This document shows, one piece after another, positions 1 to 9,494 of a stretch of DNA of 55,982 nt; position 1 is the stretch's first letter, and the number at the start of each line of letters is the position of its first letter. A model generated the notes under the pieces. It made no database searches. It was given only the letters and a program-made list of their open reading frames with translations, and was not told where the DNA came from. The stretch is from Clostridia bacterium. Lineage in GTDB: Bacteria > Bacillota > Clostridia > Oscillospirales > CAG-272. The stretch covers positions 1-55,982 of the forward strand of contig JAFTQL010000044.1 of NCBI GenBank assembly GCA_017462795.1, given 5' to 3'. A program made the position numbers and the translations under genes.

Positions 1-762
<762 letters not shown>

Positions 763-773
763 GCCTTACAAAA

Positions 774-3314
774 ATGAAAAAGACGTGTCTTTTATTTATC
801 ATACTTGTTCTGATGCTTGCCGGTGCATCATGTGGCGGTGGTGATGGGGAGTTGACGGATTCGGCGGATATGTCGGTGAGCTTTACCGATGAGAACGGAG
901 ACTTTTACTATACGATCATCCGTCCCGAAGGCGCGGAGCAGGGAATAATTGAGAGCGCCGTAAGTCTCGCGGACATTCTCAAAAGCAAATATGAGATCCC
1001 CGTCAGCCGCATGCTTCTGAAAAATGATTCCTCGGCGTCAGCGGATGATCCCGCCAAGGAAATACTTATAGGCAACACCAATCGCCCCGAGAGCGGTCAG
1101 GCTCTTGCAGGACTTTCCGAGGGAGAGTGGTGTATAAGGGTGATCGGTAATAAAATAATCCTTTTGGGTTATGATGATATCGGAACAAGGATAGCGGTGA
1201 ATAAATTTATTATGGATCATATCAACGGAGATAAAACGCTTGCGGCAGATGCTTGCGTAACGGGAACATATACCTCTGATGAGACGGTATCGCTTCCCGC
1301 CATCGTCAACACAAAATACCCAACTGACTATCATATCGTGGCGGATGTCATAGCGGATGCTAAAAACTACGATGTCGACCCCACGGGTGCATCGGACAGT
1401 ACGAGAGCCATTCAGTCCGCGCTTGATAAATGCGCGGCGATGGGTGGAGGATGTGTATATCTGCCCGAGGGAAAATACAGGATATCGGGTCAGATCGTGA
1501 TCCCACCATATGTCACTCTTTGCGGAGACTGGCAGGATCCCGAACAGGGAAATGAGTACGGAACAGTGCTTATGCTTTATGTAGACTCTGTGGATGACGA
1601 TACCAAAGGGACTGTCATGCTTGGCGGTTCGGGCGGAGTCGTTGGGCTTACGGTATACTATCCCGAGCAGACAGTTGACAACGTAAAACCGTATCCGTTT
1701 ACCTTTTACACCGATGGAAAAGGCTCTTCTTATATGCTTTCAACAGTCAAGAATGTGACTGTTATCAACGGTTACCGCGGCATTGGAGCTTGCTGTGTCG
1801 GTGGTAACGCCCACGAGCAATTGACGGTGGAGAATTTCTACGGAACATTTCTGCACAGCGGTACTGAGGTGTACAATCAAGCGGACGTGGGAACATGGCA
1901 AAACGTAAATATTTCCCCTGATTACTGGCTGAATGTCGGAATGGGGGAGACAGCTCCCGATGAGAAGGCTCTGAAAAGCTATGTAAAGTCAAACACGACG
2001 GGTTTGATACTCGGCGATCTTGAATGGACGGAGTTTATCGATCTGACTGTTGAAGGATGTAAATACGGAATACACATTGTTGACGGCAAGCGTATACAGT
2101 TTGCGGGCTCGCTTTATGATTGCAGTGTCACGGGATGTACGGTCGGACTTCTTGTGGACGATCTTGATACCCGTTGGGGAATGGTAGTGGCAAGGTCTCG
2201 CTTTGAGGGAGACCGCAAGGGTATCATCAACAACACCTCGGGTAACATCAAGTGCTGTGACGTAGATGTTATCGGTGGCACACAGGGGCAGAAGATAACC
2301 TTGGATAATACCGCGCTGGATGCTTATGAGATAAACACATCCGCCACCTACCCAAAGCCTGTGACCATGCTCTATGTCGCGGAGCTTAGCGCGGGCAATG
2401 TATGTCAGGCGCAGAAGCTGCAGGAAGTGTTGGATAAGGCAGGCAGAACCGGCGGTATCGTTTATGTTCCCGCGGGTGTGTATTTCTTTAAGGAAAGCAT
2501 TACCGTTCCCGCGGGAGTTGAACTTCGCGGAGCGGGAGGCTTGGTGGCGACACGTGATCAGGCATCGGGCAAGAGCGGAGGAACGGTATTCCTCAGTGAG
2601 TACGGTCTTAATACTTCATCACCTGCGCTCGATACGGCACTTATAACTCTTGAGGGAAAGGCAAGCGGCTTGAACTCGGTGAGAATTATTTACCGTACAA
2701 ACAGCCCATACGCGTCGGGTAACGGTTACAAGGTCAAGAACACCACATACGCTGTACGCGGCAAGGCGGAAAACGTGTACTGTATCAACACTGCTATTGT
2801 TGGAGCGGCATACGGTATCGATTTCAGAAATTGTGACGGGCATTATATCGGAAGACTGATGTCCTGCTGTTATTACAACGCTATTGCGGCGGGCGGTAAG
2901 GACGGAGTTATAACAGGATGCTTACAGAACGCGACGGTAATGACGCGCACAACGCTGTCAGGACTTGAAAACTGGGCAACCGAGGAGGGTGTTTTTGACA
3001 CGGTGTTCCCGATAACAAAAAGCTCATGTATCTATATAATACTTGATGATGCCGACGGACAGCGGATATACAACACATTTGCTTACGGTGTATGTACACT
3101 TGTGAGAACGACGGATACAAAAAATATTTTGTGTGTAAACCTTGGTTCGGATAATATCGGTGGATATCAGATCGATGTTCGGTCGGGAGTTTTTATGGGC
3201 ATAAACCTTATGCGTTGGAACGGATATTCATATCGGATCGGCTCGGTCGATGGGAAGGCAGTACTTATCAACCGACTTACCATCAATTTGCCCAATGAGC
3301 CTAATGTTTTTTAG
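774..3314 (+). CDS. Lipoprotein with two pectate-lyase-3-type beta-helix domains
   Basis: An 846-residue surface lipoprotein. The signal peptide ends in the lipobox LAGASC (Cys20), so it should be lipid-anchored outside the cell. Residues about 40-165 form a module containing EILIGNTNRPES and NKIILLGYDD, resembling the N-terminal domain seen before GH67-type catalytic domains; the lipoprotein at 19726 carries the same module. Residues from about 198 (YDVDPTGASDSTRAIQSAL) and from about 545 (LQEVLDKAGRTGGIVYVPAG) begin two right-handed parallel beta-helix units of the pectate lyase 3 type. A polysaccharide lyase or hydrolase role on pectin-like glycans is plausible, but no catalytic set is certain. 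The start has only a weak ribosome site and lies 11 bases after the isomerase stop, so coupled translation is likely. Confidence 0.8.
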   Translation: MKKTCLLFIILVLMLAGASCGGGDGELTDSADMSVSFTDENGDFYYTIIRPEGAEQGIIESAVSLADILKSKYEIPVSRMLLKNDSSASADDPAKEILIGNTNRPESGQALAGLSEGEWCIRVIGNKIILLGYDDIGTRIAVNKFIMDHINGDKTLAADACVTGTYTSDETVSLPAIVNTKYPTDYHIVADVIADAKNYDVDPTGASDSTRAIQSALDKCAAMGGGCVYLPEGKYRISGQIVIPPYVTLCGDWQDPEQGNEYGTVLMLYVDSVDDDTKGTVMLGGSGGVVGLTVYYPEQTVDNVKPYPFTFYTDGKGSSYMLSTVKNVTVINGYRGIGACCVGGNAHEQLTVENFYGTFLHSGTEVYNQADVGTWQNVNISPDYWLNVGMGETAPDEKALKSYVKSNTTGLILGDLEWTEFIDLTVEGCKYGIHIVDGKRIQFAGSLYDCSVTGCTVGLLVDDLDTRWGMVVARSRFEGDRKGIINNTSGNIKCCDVDVIGGTQGQKITLDNTALDAYEINTSATYPKPVTMLYVAELSAGNVCQAQKLQEVLDKAGRTGGIVYVPAGVYFFKESITVPAGVELRGAGGLVATRDQASGKSGGTVFLSEYGLNTSSPALDTALITLEGKASGLNSVRIIYRTNSPYASGNGYKVKNTTYAVRGKAENVYCINTAIVGAAYGIDFRNCDGHYIGRLMSCCYYNAIAAGGKDGVITGCLQNATVMTRTTLSGLENWATEEGVFDTVFPITKSSCIYIILDDADGQRIYNTFAYGVCTLVRTTDTKNILCVNLGSDNIGGYQIDVRSGVFMGINLMRWNGYSYRIGSVDGKAVLINRLTINLPNEPNVF

Positions 3315-3324
3315 GTGAAAAAAC

Positions 3325-3350
3325 GAGGGAAGGCTTTTATGCTTTCCCTC
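3325..3350 (+). terminator. Hairpin after beta-helix lipoprotein gene
   Basis: A ten-pair stem (one G-U pair) with loop TTTTAT follows the stop by ten bases. It is not followed by a clear T run; the next bases begin the promoter of the alpha-galactosidase gene. It may act as a weak terminator or insulator. Confidence 0.45.
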
Positions 3351-3352
3351 TA

Positions 3353-3381
3353 TTGACAAGTATATACAAGTATGTTATAAT
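3353..3381 (+). promoter_or_regulatory. Consensus sigma-A promoter for alpha-galactosidase gene
   Basis: TTGACA at 3353-3358 and TATAAT at 3376-3381 with a 17-base spacer: both boxes are exact consensus. Transcription should begin near 3388, which excludes an upstream in-frame TTG codon as the start and leaves a roughly 50-base leader before ATG 3440. Confidence 0.85.
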
Positions 3382-3439
3382 AATAACAATCATTTTGAAA
3401 AGTGAGATATCAGGAAAATCGTTATCCAAGGAGCAATAT

Positions 3440-5617
3440 ATGGCAATCACATTTAATCCCGAAACAAATATTTTTTATCTTGACGGTAAAGACATTACAT
3501 ATGCTTTTTATATAAACAGAGTGGGATATGTTTCTCATCTATACTACGGCGCGCGTATCTCTCACGATAATCTGAGATTTTTCCGCGCTCCCGGAAGAAG
3601 CTCGAAGACAGCGACACCTCCGGGGATAGACCAAGGCGGACTGTCCTATCAGTTCTTTGATCCCGAGCTTGGGTTTTACGGCACGAGCGATTACAGAGAG
3701 CCTGCCGTGCATGTTCAAAGCGTCGAGGGAGACAGAATACTCAATCTGCTTTACGACTCCCATGAGATACTGCCCGAAAAGCCCGCTATCGGCGGCATGC
3801 CTTCGCTGACGGGCGGGGAGACGCTGGTGCTTCATATGAAGGACTCTGTCAGCGGCTTCGGCGCTGATCTTTACTATACCGTCTATGATGATTCATCCGT
3901 TATAGCGCGCCGTGCTGTATACAAAAATGGTGGCGAGCATGACTGCAGACTGCTTCGCGCTTATTCCTTCTCCATGGGACTTCCCGGGATGGATTATGAT
4001 GTTATGTCTCTTTACGGAGCGTGGGGGTGCGAGAGGCACATAGAGACCATTCCCGTACATCACGGAGTTGTTTCCGTTGACTCAAAGAGACTGTCCTCCT
4101 CGGCTACTCTCAATCCATTTATGGGACTTATTGCCAAGGGGACTACCGAGCATCACGGAGATGCTTACGGTATAAGCCTTGTGTATTCCTCTTCCTTTGT
4201 ACTCAAGGCGGAGGTGAGCATGGCGGGCGAGACCGTACTTACAGGCGGTATTAATGACTTTGATTTTTCGTGGAAGCTGGGCGCGGGAGAGTGCTTTGAG
4301 ACTCCAGAGGTCGTCATTGCATATTCGGCTGACGGTATCGGCGGTATGAGCAGAGCCTTCCATGATGTGTTCAGAAAGCATATTATCAATCCGAGGTACG
4401 TGAATGCCAGCCGTCCGGTTGTTATAAATAACTGGGAGGGAACATACTTCAACTTCAACACCGAAAAGCTCAAGGCTATCGCGGACGCTGCGGAGGGCAC
4501 GGGTATCGACACCTTTGTTCTTGACGACGGCTGGTTTGGAAAAAGGGACGATGCCACAAGCGGTCTTGGTGACTGGTATGTGAACGAGAGCAAGCTTGAG
4601 GGTGGGCTTGAGGCAGTCATCGACCATGTCCACGCCAAGGGAATGAAGTTTGGTCTGTGGTTTGAGCCCGAGATGGTAAATGAGGACTCTGATCTCTACC
4701 GTGCTCATCCCGATTACGCTATCGGAAAGCCCGGCAGACCACGTTGCTATGGCAGACATCAGTATATGCTTGACCTGACAAGAGCCGATGTGCGCGACTG
4801 TATAGTGGATTCGGTGAATAAAATGCTGTCGCGCTACGGTATCGACTATGTCAAGTGGGATTACAACAGAAATGTTACCGATATATATTCCATCGGCAGA
4901 GATGCCGACAGACAGATGGAATTCGCTCACAGATATGTGCTGGGTGTTTATGACATCTGCGAGCGGATAGTAAATGCCAATCCCAATGTTTTCTTTGAGG
5001 GATGCGCCGCGGGAGGAGACCGCTTTGATCCCGCTATGCTTTATTACTTCCCTCAGATATGGACGTCTGATGATTCGGATGCCGAGGAGAGAACGAGGAT
5101 ACAGTACGGTACATCGATAGTTTATCCTCTGTCCGCGATGAGCTGCCACGTGTCCGCTGTGCCCAACCATCAGACACACCGCATGACGCCGATGAGAACA
5201 AGAGGGGATATCGCTCATCTGGGCGCTACGGGCTATGAGCTTGATACCACCCAGTTTACAGATACGGATCGCGAGGCGGTCAGCGCGCAGGTAGATGAAT
5301 ACCGCAAGTATGAGCATCTCATTCTCGGTGGCGACCTTTACCGCATTGACAGTCCATTTGAGGGTAATTTTTTTACCGAGATGGTTGTTTCCAAGGATAA
5401 GTCAGAGGCTATGTTGCTCGTATACCGCCGACTCAGCAGTCCGAACGCCGAGTCAAAGCGTATAAAGCTTTATGGACTTGATAAGAGCAAGACCTATTAT
5501 ATTGAGGGGCTTGATATCACCGCTGGCGGTGACACTCTTATTCACGCGGGTATCGCGCTCAAGTATCCGAAGGAGGATTATACTTCCGCCGTGTACCACG
5601 TCAGGGAAGTAAAGTAA
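3440..5617 (+). CDS. Alpha-galactosidase, glycoside hydrolase family 36
   Basis: A 725-residue cytoplasmic enzyme that removes terminal alpha-galactosyl residues from oligosaccharides such as raffinose family sugars or galactomannan fragments. Family GH36 is shown by the N-terminal beta-sandwich, FVLDDGWFG at the barrel start, GLWFEPEMVN, the nucleophile motif KWDYNRN (Asp about 473) and the acid/base motif TSDDSDAEER (about 545). Length is typical for the family. The start ATG 3440 is chosen because AAGGAG sits just upstream; the frame is open farther up but that part overlaps the promoter. No signal peptide, so the substrate must be imported. The dehydrogenase gene follows 59 bases later. 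Confidence 0.93.
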   Translation: MAITFNPETNIFYLDGKDITYAFYINRVGYVSHLYYGARISHDNLRFFRAPGRSSKTATPPGIDQGGLSYQFFDPELGFYGTSDYREPAVHVQSVEGDRILNLLYDSHEILPEKPAIGGMPSLTGGETLVLHMKDSVSGFGADLYYTVYDDSSVIARRAVYKNGGEHDCRLLRAYSFSMGLPGMDYDVMSLYGAWGCERHIETIPVHHGVVSVDSKRLSSSATLNPFMGLIAKGTTEHHGDAYGISLVYSSSFVLKAEVSMAGETVLTGGINDFDFSWKLGAGECFETPEVVIAYSADGIGGMSRAFHDVFRKHIINPRYVNASRPVVINNWEGTYFNFNTEKLKAIADAAEGTGIDTFVLDDGWFGKRDDATSGLGDWYVNESKLEGGLEAVIDHVHAKGMKFGLWFEPEMVNEDSDLYRAHPDYAIGKPGRPRCYGRHQYMLDLTRADVRDCIVDSVNKMLSRYGIDYVKWDYNRNVTDIYSIGRDADRQMEFAHRYVLGVYDICERIVNANPNVFFEGCAAGGDRFDPAMLYYFPQIWTSDDSDAEERTRIQYGTSIVYPLSAMSCHVSAVPNHQTHRMTPMRTRGDIAHLGATGYELDTTQFTDTDREAVSAQVDEYRKYEHLILGGDLYRIDSPFEGNFFTEMVVSKDKSEAMLLVYRRLSSPNAESKRIKLYGLDKSKTYYIEGLDITAGGDTLIHAGIALKYPKEDYTSAVYHVREVK

Positions 5618-5676
5618 AATTGAACTTTGGGCTTTTTGAGAGCCTGAAAATAAAAACAATAAAAGGAGAAAAAGCA

Positions 5677-6789
5677 ATGGCAAATTATCAGATTCCCGAG
5701 AAGGCAAGAGTTGCCGTTCTCACAGGCGCAAAGAAGATCGAGATCTTTGAGCTTCCCGTTCCCGAGATAGGTGACGATGAGGTACTTGTAAAGGTCGAGC
5801 AGACAGGTATCTGCGGAACAGACGTTCACGAGTACAAGGGCGACCCCTTCGGCTATATCCCCGTAGAGCTTGGTCACGAGGGTACGGGTACGGTCGTAAA
5901 GCTGGGCAAGAATGTTACTACGGACTACTACGGTAAGCCTTTGGCGGTTGGCGATAAGATCGTTACGGGACTCAAGCCCTGCGGCGTTTGCGACACATGT
6001 AAAAACGATCCGGAGCATATTCATCTTTGTCCCGGCGGCGAGATCTTCGGTCTTATGCCTGGTGAGGCAGCTTACAAGAATTTCAACGGTTGGTTTGGCG
6101 AGTACATCAAGGTAAACGCCGGCGGCGTTATCTTCAATGTAAGCGATATGGATGTTGATCTCCGCACGCTTATCGAGCCGACTGCGGTGGTTATCCACGC
6201 CGTTGAGCAGGCAAAGCAGATATTCAACTTCAAGCAGGGCTCTTATGTCCTCGTACAGGGCTGCGGACCTATCGGCCTGTTGCTTCTTGCTACTGTCCGT
6301 ACAATGGGTGTTCGCAATATCATCGCTGTTGACGGCGACGAAAAGCGTTTGGCTATGGCTAAGAAGCTTGGTGCGGCTTATACCGTGAACTACATGACAG
6401 AGGATGCTCAGGCTAAGGTGCTTGAGATCACCGGAACAGGTGCGGAGATGGCATTCCAGTGTACAGGCTCGCCCAAGGCGGCAAGCACCATCTGGAAGTA
6501 CGTTCGCCGCGGCGGCTCTATGTGTGAGCTCGGATTCTTTGTTGATAACGGAGAGACTACCTACAATCCTCATCTTGACATCTGTAATAAGGAGATCAAG
6601 GTTATCGGCTCGTGGACATATCAAGCTAAGGACTGGATGCAGGCTTGCGATGTTCTCAAGGAGGCTCAGAAGGACGGTCTGCCTGTAGAGGAGCTGCTTA
6701 CTCATAAATACGCTCTTGCCGATATCAACGAGGCAATGGAGATGAACATCAGTATGCAGGGTCTTAAGATCGTTGTAAAAGGCGAATAA
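5677..6789 (+). CDS. Zinc-dependent alcohol/polyol dehydrogenase (MDR family)
   Basis: A 370-residue NAD(P)-dependent medium-chain dehydrogenase. Catalytic-zinc residues are seen in GICGTDVHEYKG and the adjoining ELGHEGTG, and the structural zinc loop is PCGVCDTCK followed by a later Cys. The dinucleotide fold is marked by VQGCGPIGLLLLA. The overall pattern is that of the sorbitol/threonine/galactitol dehydrogenase group, so a polyol or sugar-derived alcohol is the likely substrate, but the exact one cannot be assigned. ATG 5677 is preferred over upstream in-frame codons because AAAGGAG lies eight bases before it. It likely shares the alpha-galactosidase transcript and ends at a strong bidirectional hairpin. 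Confidence 0.88.
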   Translation: MANYQIPEKARVAVLTGAKKIEIFELPVPEIGDDEVLVKVEQTGICGTDVHEYKGDPFGYIPVELGHEGTGTVVKLGKNVTTDYYGKPLAVGDKIVTGLKPCGVCDTCKNDPEHIHLCPGGEIFGLMPGEAAYKNFNGWFGEYIKVNAGGVIFNVSDMDVDLRTLIEPTAVVIHAVEQAKQIFNFKQGSYVLVQGCGPIGLLLLATVRTMGVRNIIAVDGDEKRLAMAKKLGAAYTVNYMTEDAQAKVLEITGTGAEMAFQCTGSPKAASTIWKYVRRGGSMCELGFFVDNGETTYNPHLDICNKEIKVIGSWTYQAKDWMQACDVLKEAQKDGLPVEELLTHKYALADINEAMEMNISMQGLKIVVKGE

Positions 6790-6801
6790 TTTACATCCCA
6801 T

Positions 6802-6843
6802 AAAAAAAGGCTTTCTCAAATCAGCATTTGAGAAAGCCTTTTT
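6802..6843. terminator. Bidirectional terminator between dehydrogenase and mscL
   Basis: A perfect 15-pair stem (6807-6821 with 6826-6840) and loop CAGC, with seven A on the left and five T on the right, so it can stop transcripts from both converging genes. Confidence 0.9.
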
Positions 6844-6852
6844 ACGCTATAT

Positions 6853-7452
6853 TCAGTTATTCTTAAGAAGATCGCGGATCTGCTTGAGCAGCTCTTCTGT
6901 GGTAGGATTAGCTTCTCTTTCGAGTCTTGCTTTTTCCTCAGCCGCCTTCTTTTCTTCCTCAGCCTTCTTTGCCTTTTCAGCAAAATACGCGTCAACAGCC
7001 GCCTTGTCGGAGCGCTTGATGCCGAGAGCCTTCATTGCCTTCTTGTCTTCCTTGGAGATCTTTCCGCCAAGGTTTTCAACAAGCTCCTTGCGTCCCTCTC
7101 TGAGCTTGTTTATCATCTTTACGATGGAGAACAGCACCAGGGCGATGAGCAGGAAGTTGATTACAGCGTTGATAAAAGCACCCCAGTCTATGTAGATAGA
7201 CGTTGCAAGGTCAAGCTCCTTAACGCCTTCTTCGTTCTCAACATAGGACTCTACAAGGAAGGTGTAGATCTCTTTGAGAGAATCCTTGCCGAATATCGTG
7301 GCGAGCAGCCAGTTGATGATGGGCTTGAGAATGTTGTTGCTGAGCGCGTTTACAATAGCAGTGAAGGAACTACCGACGATAACACCGACAGCCATGTCAA
7401 CTACGTTTCCGCGGGTGATAAATTTTTTGAATTCGCTGAAAAATTTCTTCAT
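6853..7452 (-). CDS. mscL: Large-conductance mechanosensitive channel MscL
   Basis: A 199-residue inner-membrane protein that opens under membrane tension to release solutes during osmotic downshock. The N-terminus contains the diagnostic FITRGNVVDMAVGVIVG pore helix; a second membrane helix lies near residues 88-115, and the C-terminal end has the conserved bundle motif LLKQIRDLLK. It is longer than the usual 130-150 residues because of an enlarged extracellular loop and a charged Lys/Glu/Ala-rich helix before the C-terminal bundle. AAAGGAG precedes ATG. It has its own promoter and appears monocistronic. Confidence 0.95.
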   Translation of the reverse strand: MKKFFSEFKKFITRGNVVDMAVGVIVGSSFTAIVNALSNNILKPIINWLLATIFGKDSLKEIYTFLVESYVENEEGVKELDLATSIYIDWGAFINAVINFLLIALVLFSIVKMINKLREGRKELVENLGGKISKEDKKAMKALGIKRSDKAAVDAYFAEKAKKAEEEKKAAEEKARLEREANPTTEELLKQIRDLLKNN

Positions 7453-7481
7453 AAGTCTCTCCTTTTTTTAAATTCATACAT

Positions 7482-7510
7482 ATTATACCACCGTTCGACA
7501 TATTTGTCAA
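7482..7510 (-). promoter_or_regulatory. mscL promoter
   Basis: On the minus strand TTGACA (7510-7505) and TATAAT (7487-7482) are both exact, with a 17-base spacer, about 30 bases before the mscL start. Confidence 0.85.
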
Positions 7511-7530
7511 GATGATTTTAAAAACGCTCA

Positions 7531-7562
7531 CAGGGGTATTTCCGTAAAAGGAAATACCCCTG
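7531..7562 (-). terminator. Terminator of the DUF47-pit operon
   Basis: A perfect 13-pair stem (7531-7543 with 7550-7562) and loop GTAAAA. On the minus strand it is followed by GAGCGTTTTTAAAA, and it lies just after the pit stop. Confidence 0.88.
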
Positions 7563-7573
7563 TTGGTATGTAT

Positions 7574-8641
7574 TTAAGCTCCGAAATAGCCTCTTGTGCA
7601 GAATGCCACGCCGTAAGCGAGAAGACCTGCCACGGTCGGGGAGCTGACCCACGCGATGGCGATGCGCTTGAATACTCCGAAATGCACATTTTTGACACCG
7701 CCTACAAGTCCCGCGCCTATAACAGCGCCGACGACAGCCTGAGACGTGGATACGGGAATACCCATCCAGTTACCCATGATAACGACCGTGAGCGCCATTG
7801 CGATAATAACGAGAAATCCATCTACCTGACTGATCTCCGCGATACTTCCGCCTACGGTCATCATAACGCGCTTTGAGAAGGTGAGAACACCGATAGCGAT
7901 AGCGATACCGCCGATGGTTGCGGTGAGGCGGGCATCTGTCAGCAGATTAGCGCCTTTTCCGGTAGCGTCGTAGTACAGTGCGGTAACATTTGCGGAGCTG
8001 TTCATACCTATACTGAAGGACGCGAACGCTCCCGCTATGAGATAACCAATCTTGACAAGCTTATCATAAGCGGCAAGAGAGGACAATTTTTTCTCAAAAA
8101 GCTTTTTGAATACGAATACAAGACAAAATGATATAATTCCCGCTCCCAGTGGATTGAGCAGCCATGTCGCCGCAAATTTACCTATCTGGGGAAGGTTTAC
8201 GTCAAGCACTGCGGGATTTGAATAGTCCGCGTAGCACAGACCCCAACCGATGATCGCGCCCGTGATGGATTGGTTTGCGGATACGGGGAATTTGAGGAAG
8301 CTCATTACGAATACCGTCAGTCCCGCACAGGCAAAGATGATAGCTGCTTTGAGTGCCGATTTGAGTCTGAGATCTGCCATGGTGCCTTTTTCCTCGGCAT
8401 CCTCAACATCCTCCTCGGATGCCATTACCTCGTTGTTGGTTGCAAGTCCCGCCACCTCTGTTATATTCTGATATCCGAGAAAAAGCGCGCCGATAATGAC
8501 GAGAACAGCAATGATAATGATAGCTGTACGGAATGAGATAACTCTCGTGGCAACCGCCGTACCAAATGCGTTTGCGGCGTCGTTAGTGCCGAGAGACCAG
8601 CCCATGAACAGACCGGCAAATAACAGTAAATATATCCACAT
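7574..8641 (-). CDS. pit: Inorganic phosphate transporter, PiT family
   Basis: A 355-residue multi-pass membrane permease for low-affinity phosphate uptake coupled to cations. The duplicated PiT signatures are visible: GTNDAANAFGTAVATR near the N-terminus and GIPVSTSQAVVGAVIGAG in the C-terminal half. The start is set at 8641 (MWIYLLLFAG); the frame stays open upstream but that part overlaps the DUF47 gene and is not protein-like. AAGAAAGG lies in the end of the upstream gene, seven bases separate the two genes, and coupling is likely. Gene pairing with DUF47 is the standard arrangement for PiT in bacteria. Confidence 0.93.
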   Translation of the reverse strand: MWIYLLLFAGLFMGWSLGTNDAANAFGTAVATRVISFRTAIIIIAVLVIIGALFLGYQNITEVAGLATNNEVMASEEDVEDAEEKGTMADLRLKSALKAAIIFACAGLTVFVMSFLKFPVSANQSITGAIIGWGLCYADYSNPAVLDVNLPQIGKFAATWLLNPLGAGIISFCLVFVFKKLFEKKLSSLAAYDKLVKIGYLIAGAFASFSIGMNSSANVTALYYDATGKGANLLTDARLTATIGGIAIAIGVLTFSKRVMMTVGGSIAEISQVDGFLVIIAMALTVVIMGNWMGIPVSTSQAVVGAVIGAGLVGGVKNVHFGVFKRIAIAWVSSPTVAGLLAYGVAFCTRGYFGA

Positions 8642-8648
8642 CGCCGTC

Positions 8649-9305
8649 TTAAGCCTTTCTTGTGATAAGCATGATCTGTATCTTATCAGCGAGATTTTCG
8701 ATGATATCGGAAAGGTCGCAGAGCAATTCCACAAAATGAGCTGTTTGCGTTTTTTCGGCGAGAGGTGTATCCCGGGTGAAAATACGTTCATACAGGGTGG
8801 TCTCGATAATATCTACCTGTGTTTCATGAGCGCGTATCTCATCAAGAATGCTATGATCCTTGAGAAGATCGCTGAAATCGGAAAACAGCGAGCTTATGCT
8901 TTGCTCCAGTATCTCAAATTGCTCGTGTGTAATGGAAAGTATCTTCATTACGTCATCATTGAATTCCTCGGGGAAACGAAAACGCTGAAGCACTATCATT
9001 TTTGCGGTGTGCTCACATTTGTTTGCTACACGGTCACAGCCGGTGGCAATGTCTATCAGCTCCGAGCGGGTAGCGGGAAGGAACGCGGTATTGGAAAGAG
9101 AATCGATCATGCGGCGGAGCGAGCCGTCGGCAGCTGCCTCAGCGTCACATACTCCGTCGGAAAGAGTAACTAAAGTTTCGTGTACAGTCTGTGGGGTTAC
9201 AGCCGCTCTCATGAAGCTCTCAAAGCCGATAAGACAGCTCTTAACGTCTTTGATCTCCTCCATAATAAGCGTGTTTACGTTTTTGTGGGGGCGTTTTGAA
9301 AGCAT
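8649..9305 (-). CDS. DUF47 / PhoU-like accessory protein of the PiT transporter
   Basis: A 218-residue all-helical cytoplasmic protein of the DUF47 (Pit accessory, PhoU-like) family. The pattern of long amphipathic helices with spaced acidic residues, for example RSELIDIATGCDRVANKCEH and DLSDIIENLADKIQIML, fits the metal-binding helical bundle of PhoU relatives. The family is nearly always encoded beside a PiT permease and is thought to control its activity. Here it is the first gene of the pair, with GGAGG before ATG and its own promoter. Confidence 0.88.
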   Translation of the reverse strand: MLSKRPHKNVNTLIMEEIKDVKSCLIGFESFMRAAVTPQTVHETLVTLSDGVCDAEAAADGSLRRMIDSLSNTAFLPATRSELIDIATGCDRVANKCEHTAKMIVLQRFRFPEEFNDDVMKILSITHEQFEILEQSISSLFSDFSDLLKDHSILDEIRAHETQVDIIETTLYERIFTRDTPLAEKTQTAHFVELLCDLSDIIENLADKIQIMLITRKA

Positions 9306-9346
9306 AGATGACCTCCGTTGATCTTTGTTTATTTTTTGACAATGTT

Positions 9347-9375
9347 ATTTTATCATAAAATCTGTGTTTTGTCAA
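9347..9375 (-). promoter_or_regulatory. Promoter of DUF47-pit operon
   Basis: Minus-strand TTGACA (9375-9370), 17-base spacer and TAAAAT (9352-9347), about 40 bases before the DUF47 start. Confidence 0.75.
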
Positions 9376-9449
9376 TGTTTTATGGTAATATTATCAAAAA
9401 AAGACGTTTTTTTGATTGTTTTGTCCATTGTTTATATGTTTATATAATT

Positions 9450-9487
9450 ATATGACCCGAAAAGCATGATCGCCCTTCGGGTCATAT
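9450..9487 (-). terminator. Hairpin ending the dgoK operon
   Basis: A perfect 12-pair stem (9450-9461 with 9476-9487) just after the dgoK stop. The T run is better on the plus strand than on the minus strand, so termination strength for this operon is uncertain. Confidence 0.55.
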
Positions 9488-9494
9488 GAATTTT

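Noticed and set aside
4082..5317. 411-codon minus-strand frame opposite the alpha-galactosidase gene
   Set aside because: Antisense shadow of a clear GH36 enzyme; no start signals and no recognisable protein pattern. The same reasoning applies to the minus-strand frames at 5578-6819, 17000-18199, 27497-28861, 43185-44093 and 51107-52279.
8642..8791. N-terminal extension of the phosphate transporter to 8791
   Set aside because: The added 50 residues overlap the DUF47 gene and do not look like transporter sequence; the PiT family start MWIYLLLFAG at 8641 has a ribosome site and membrane helix.
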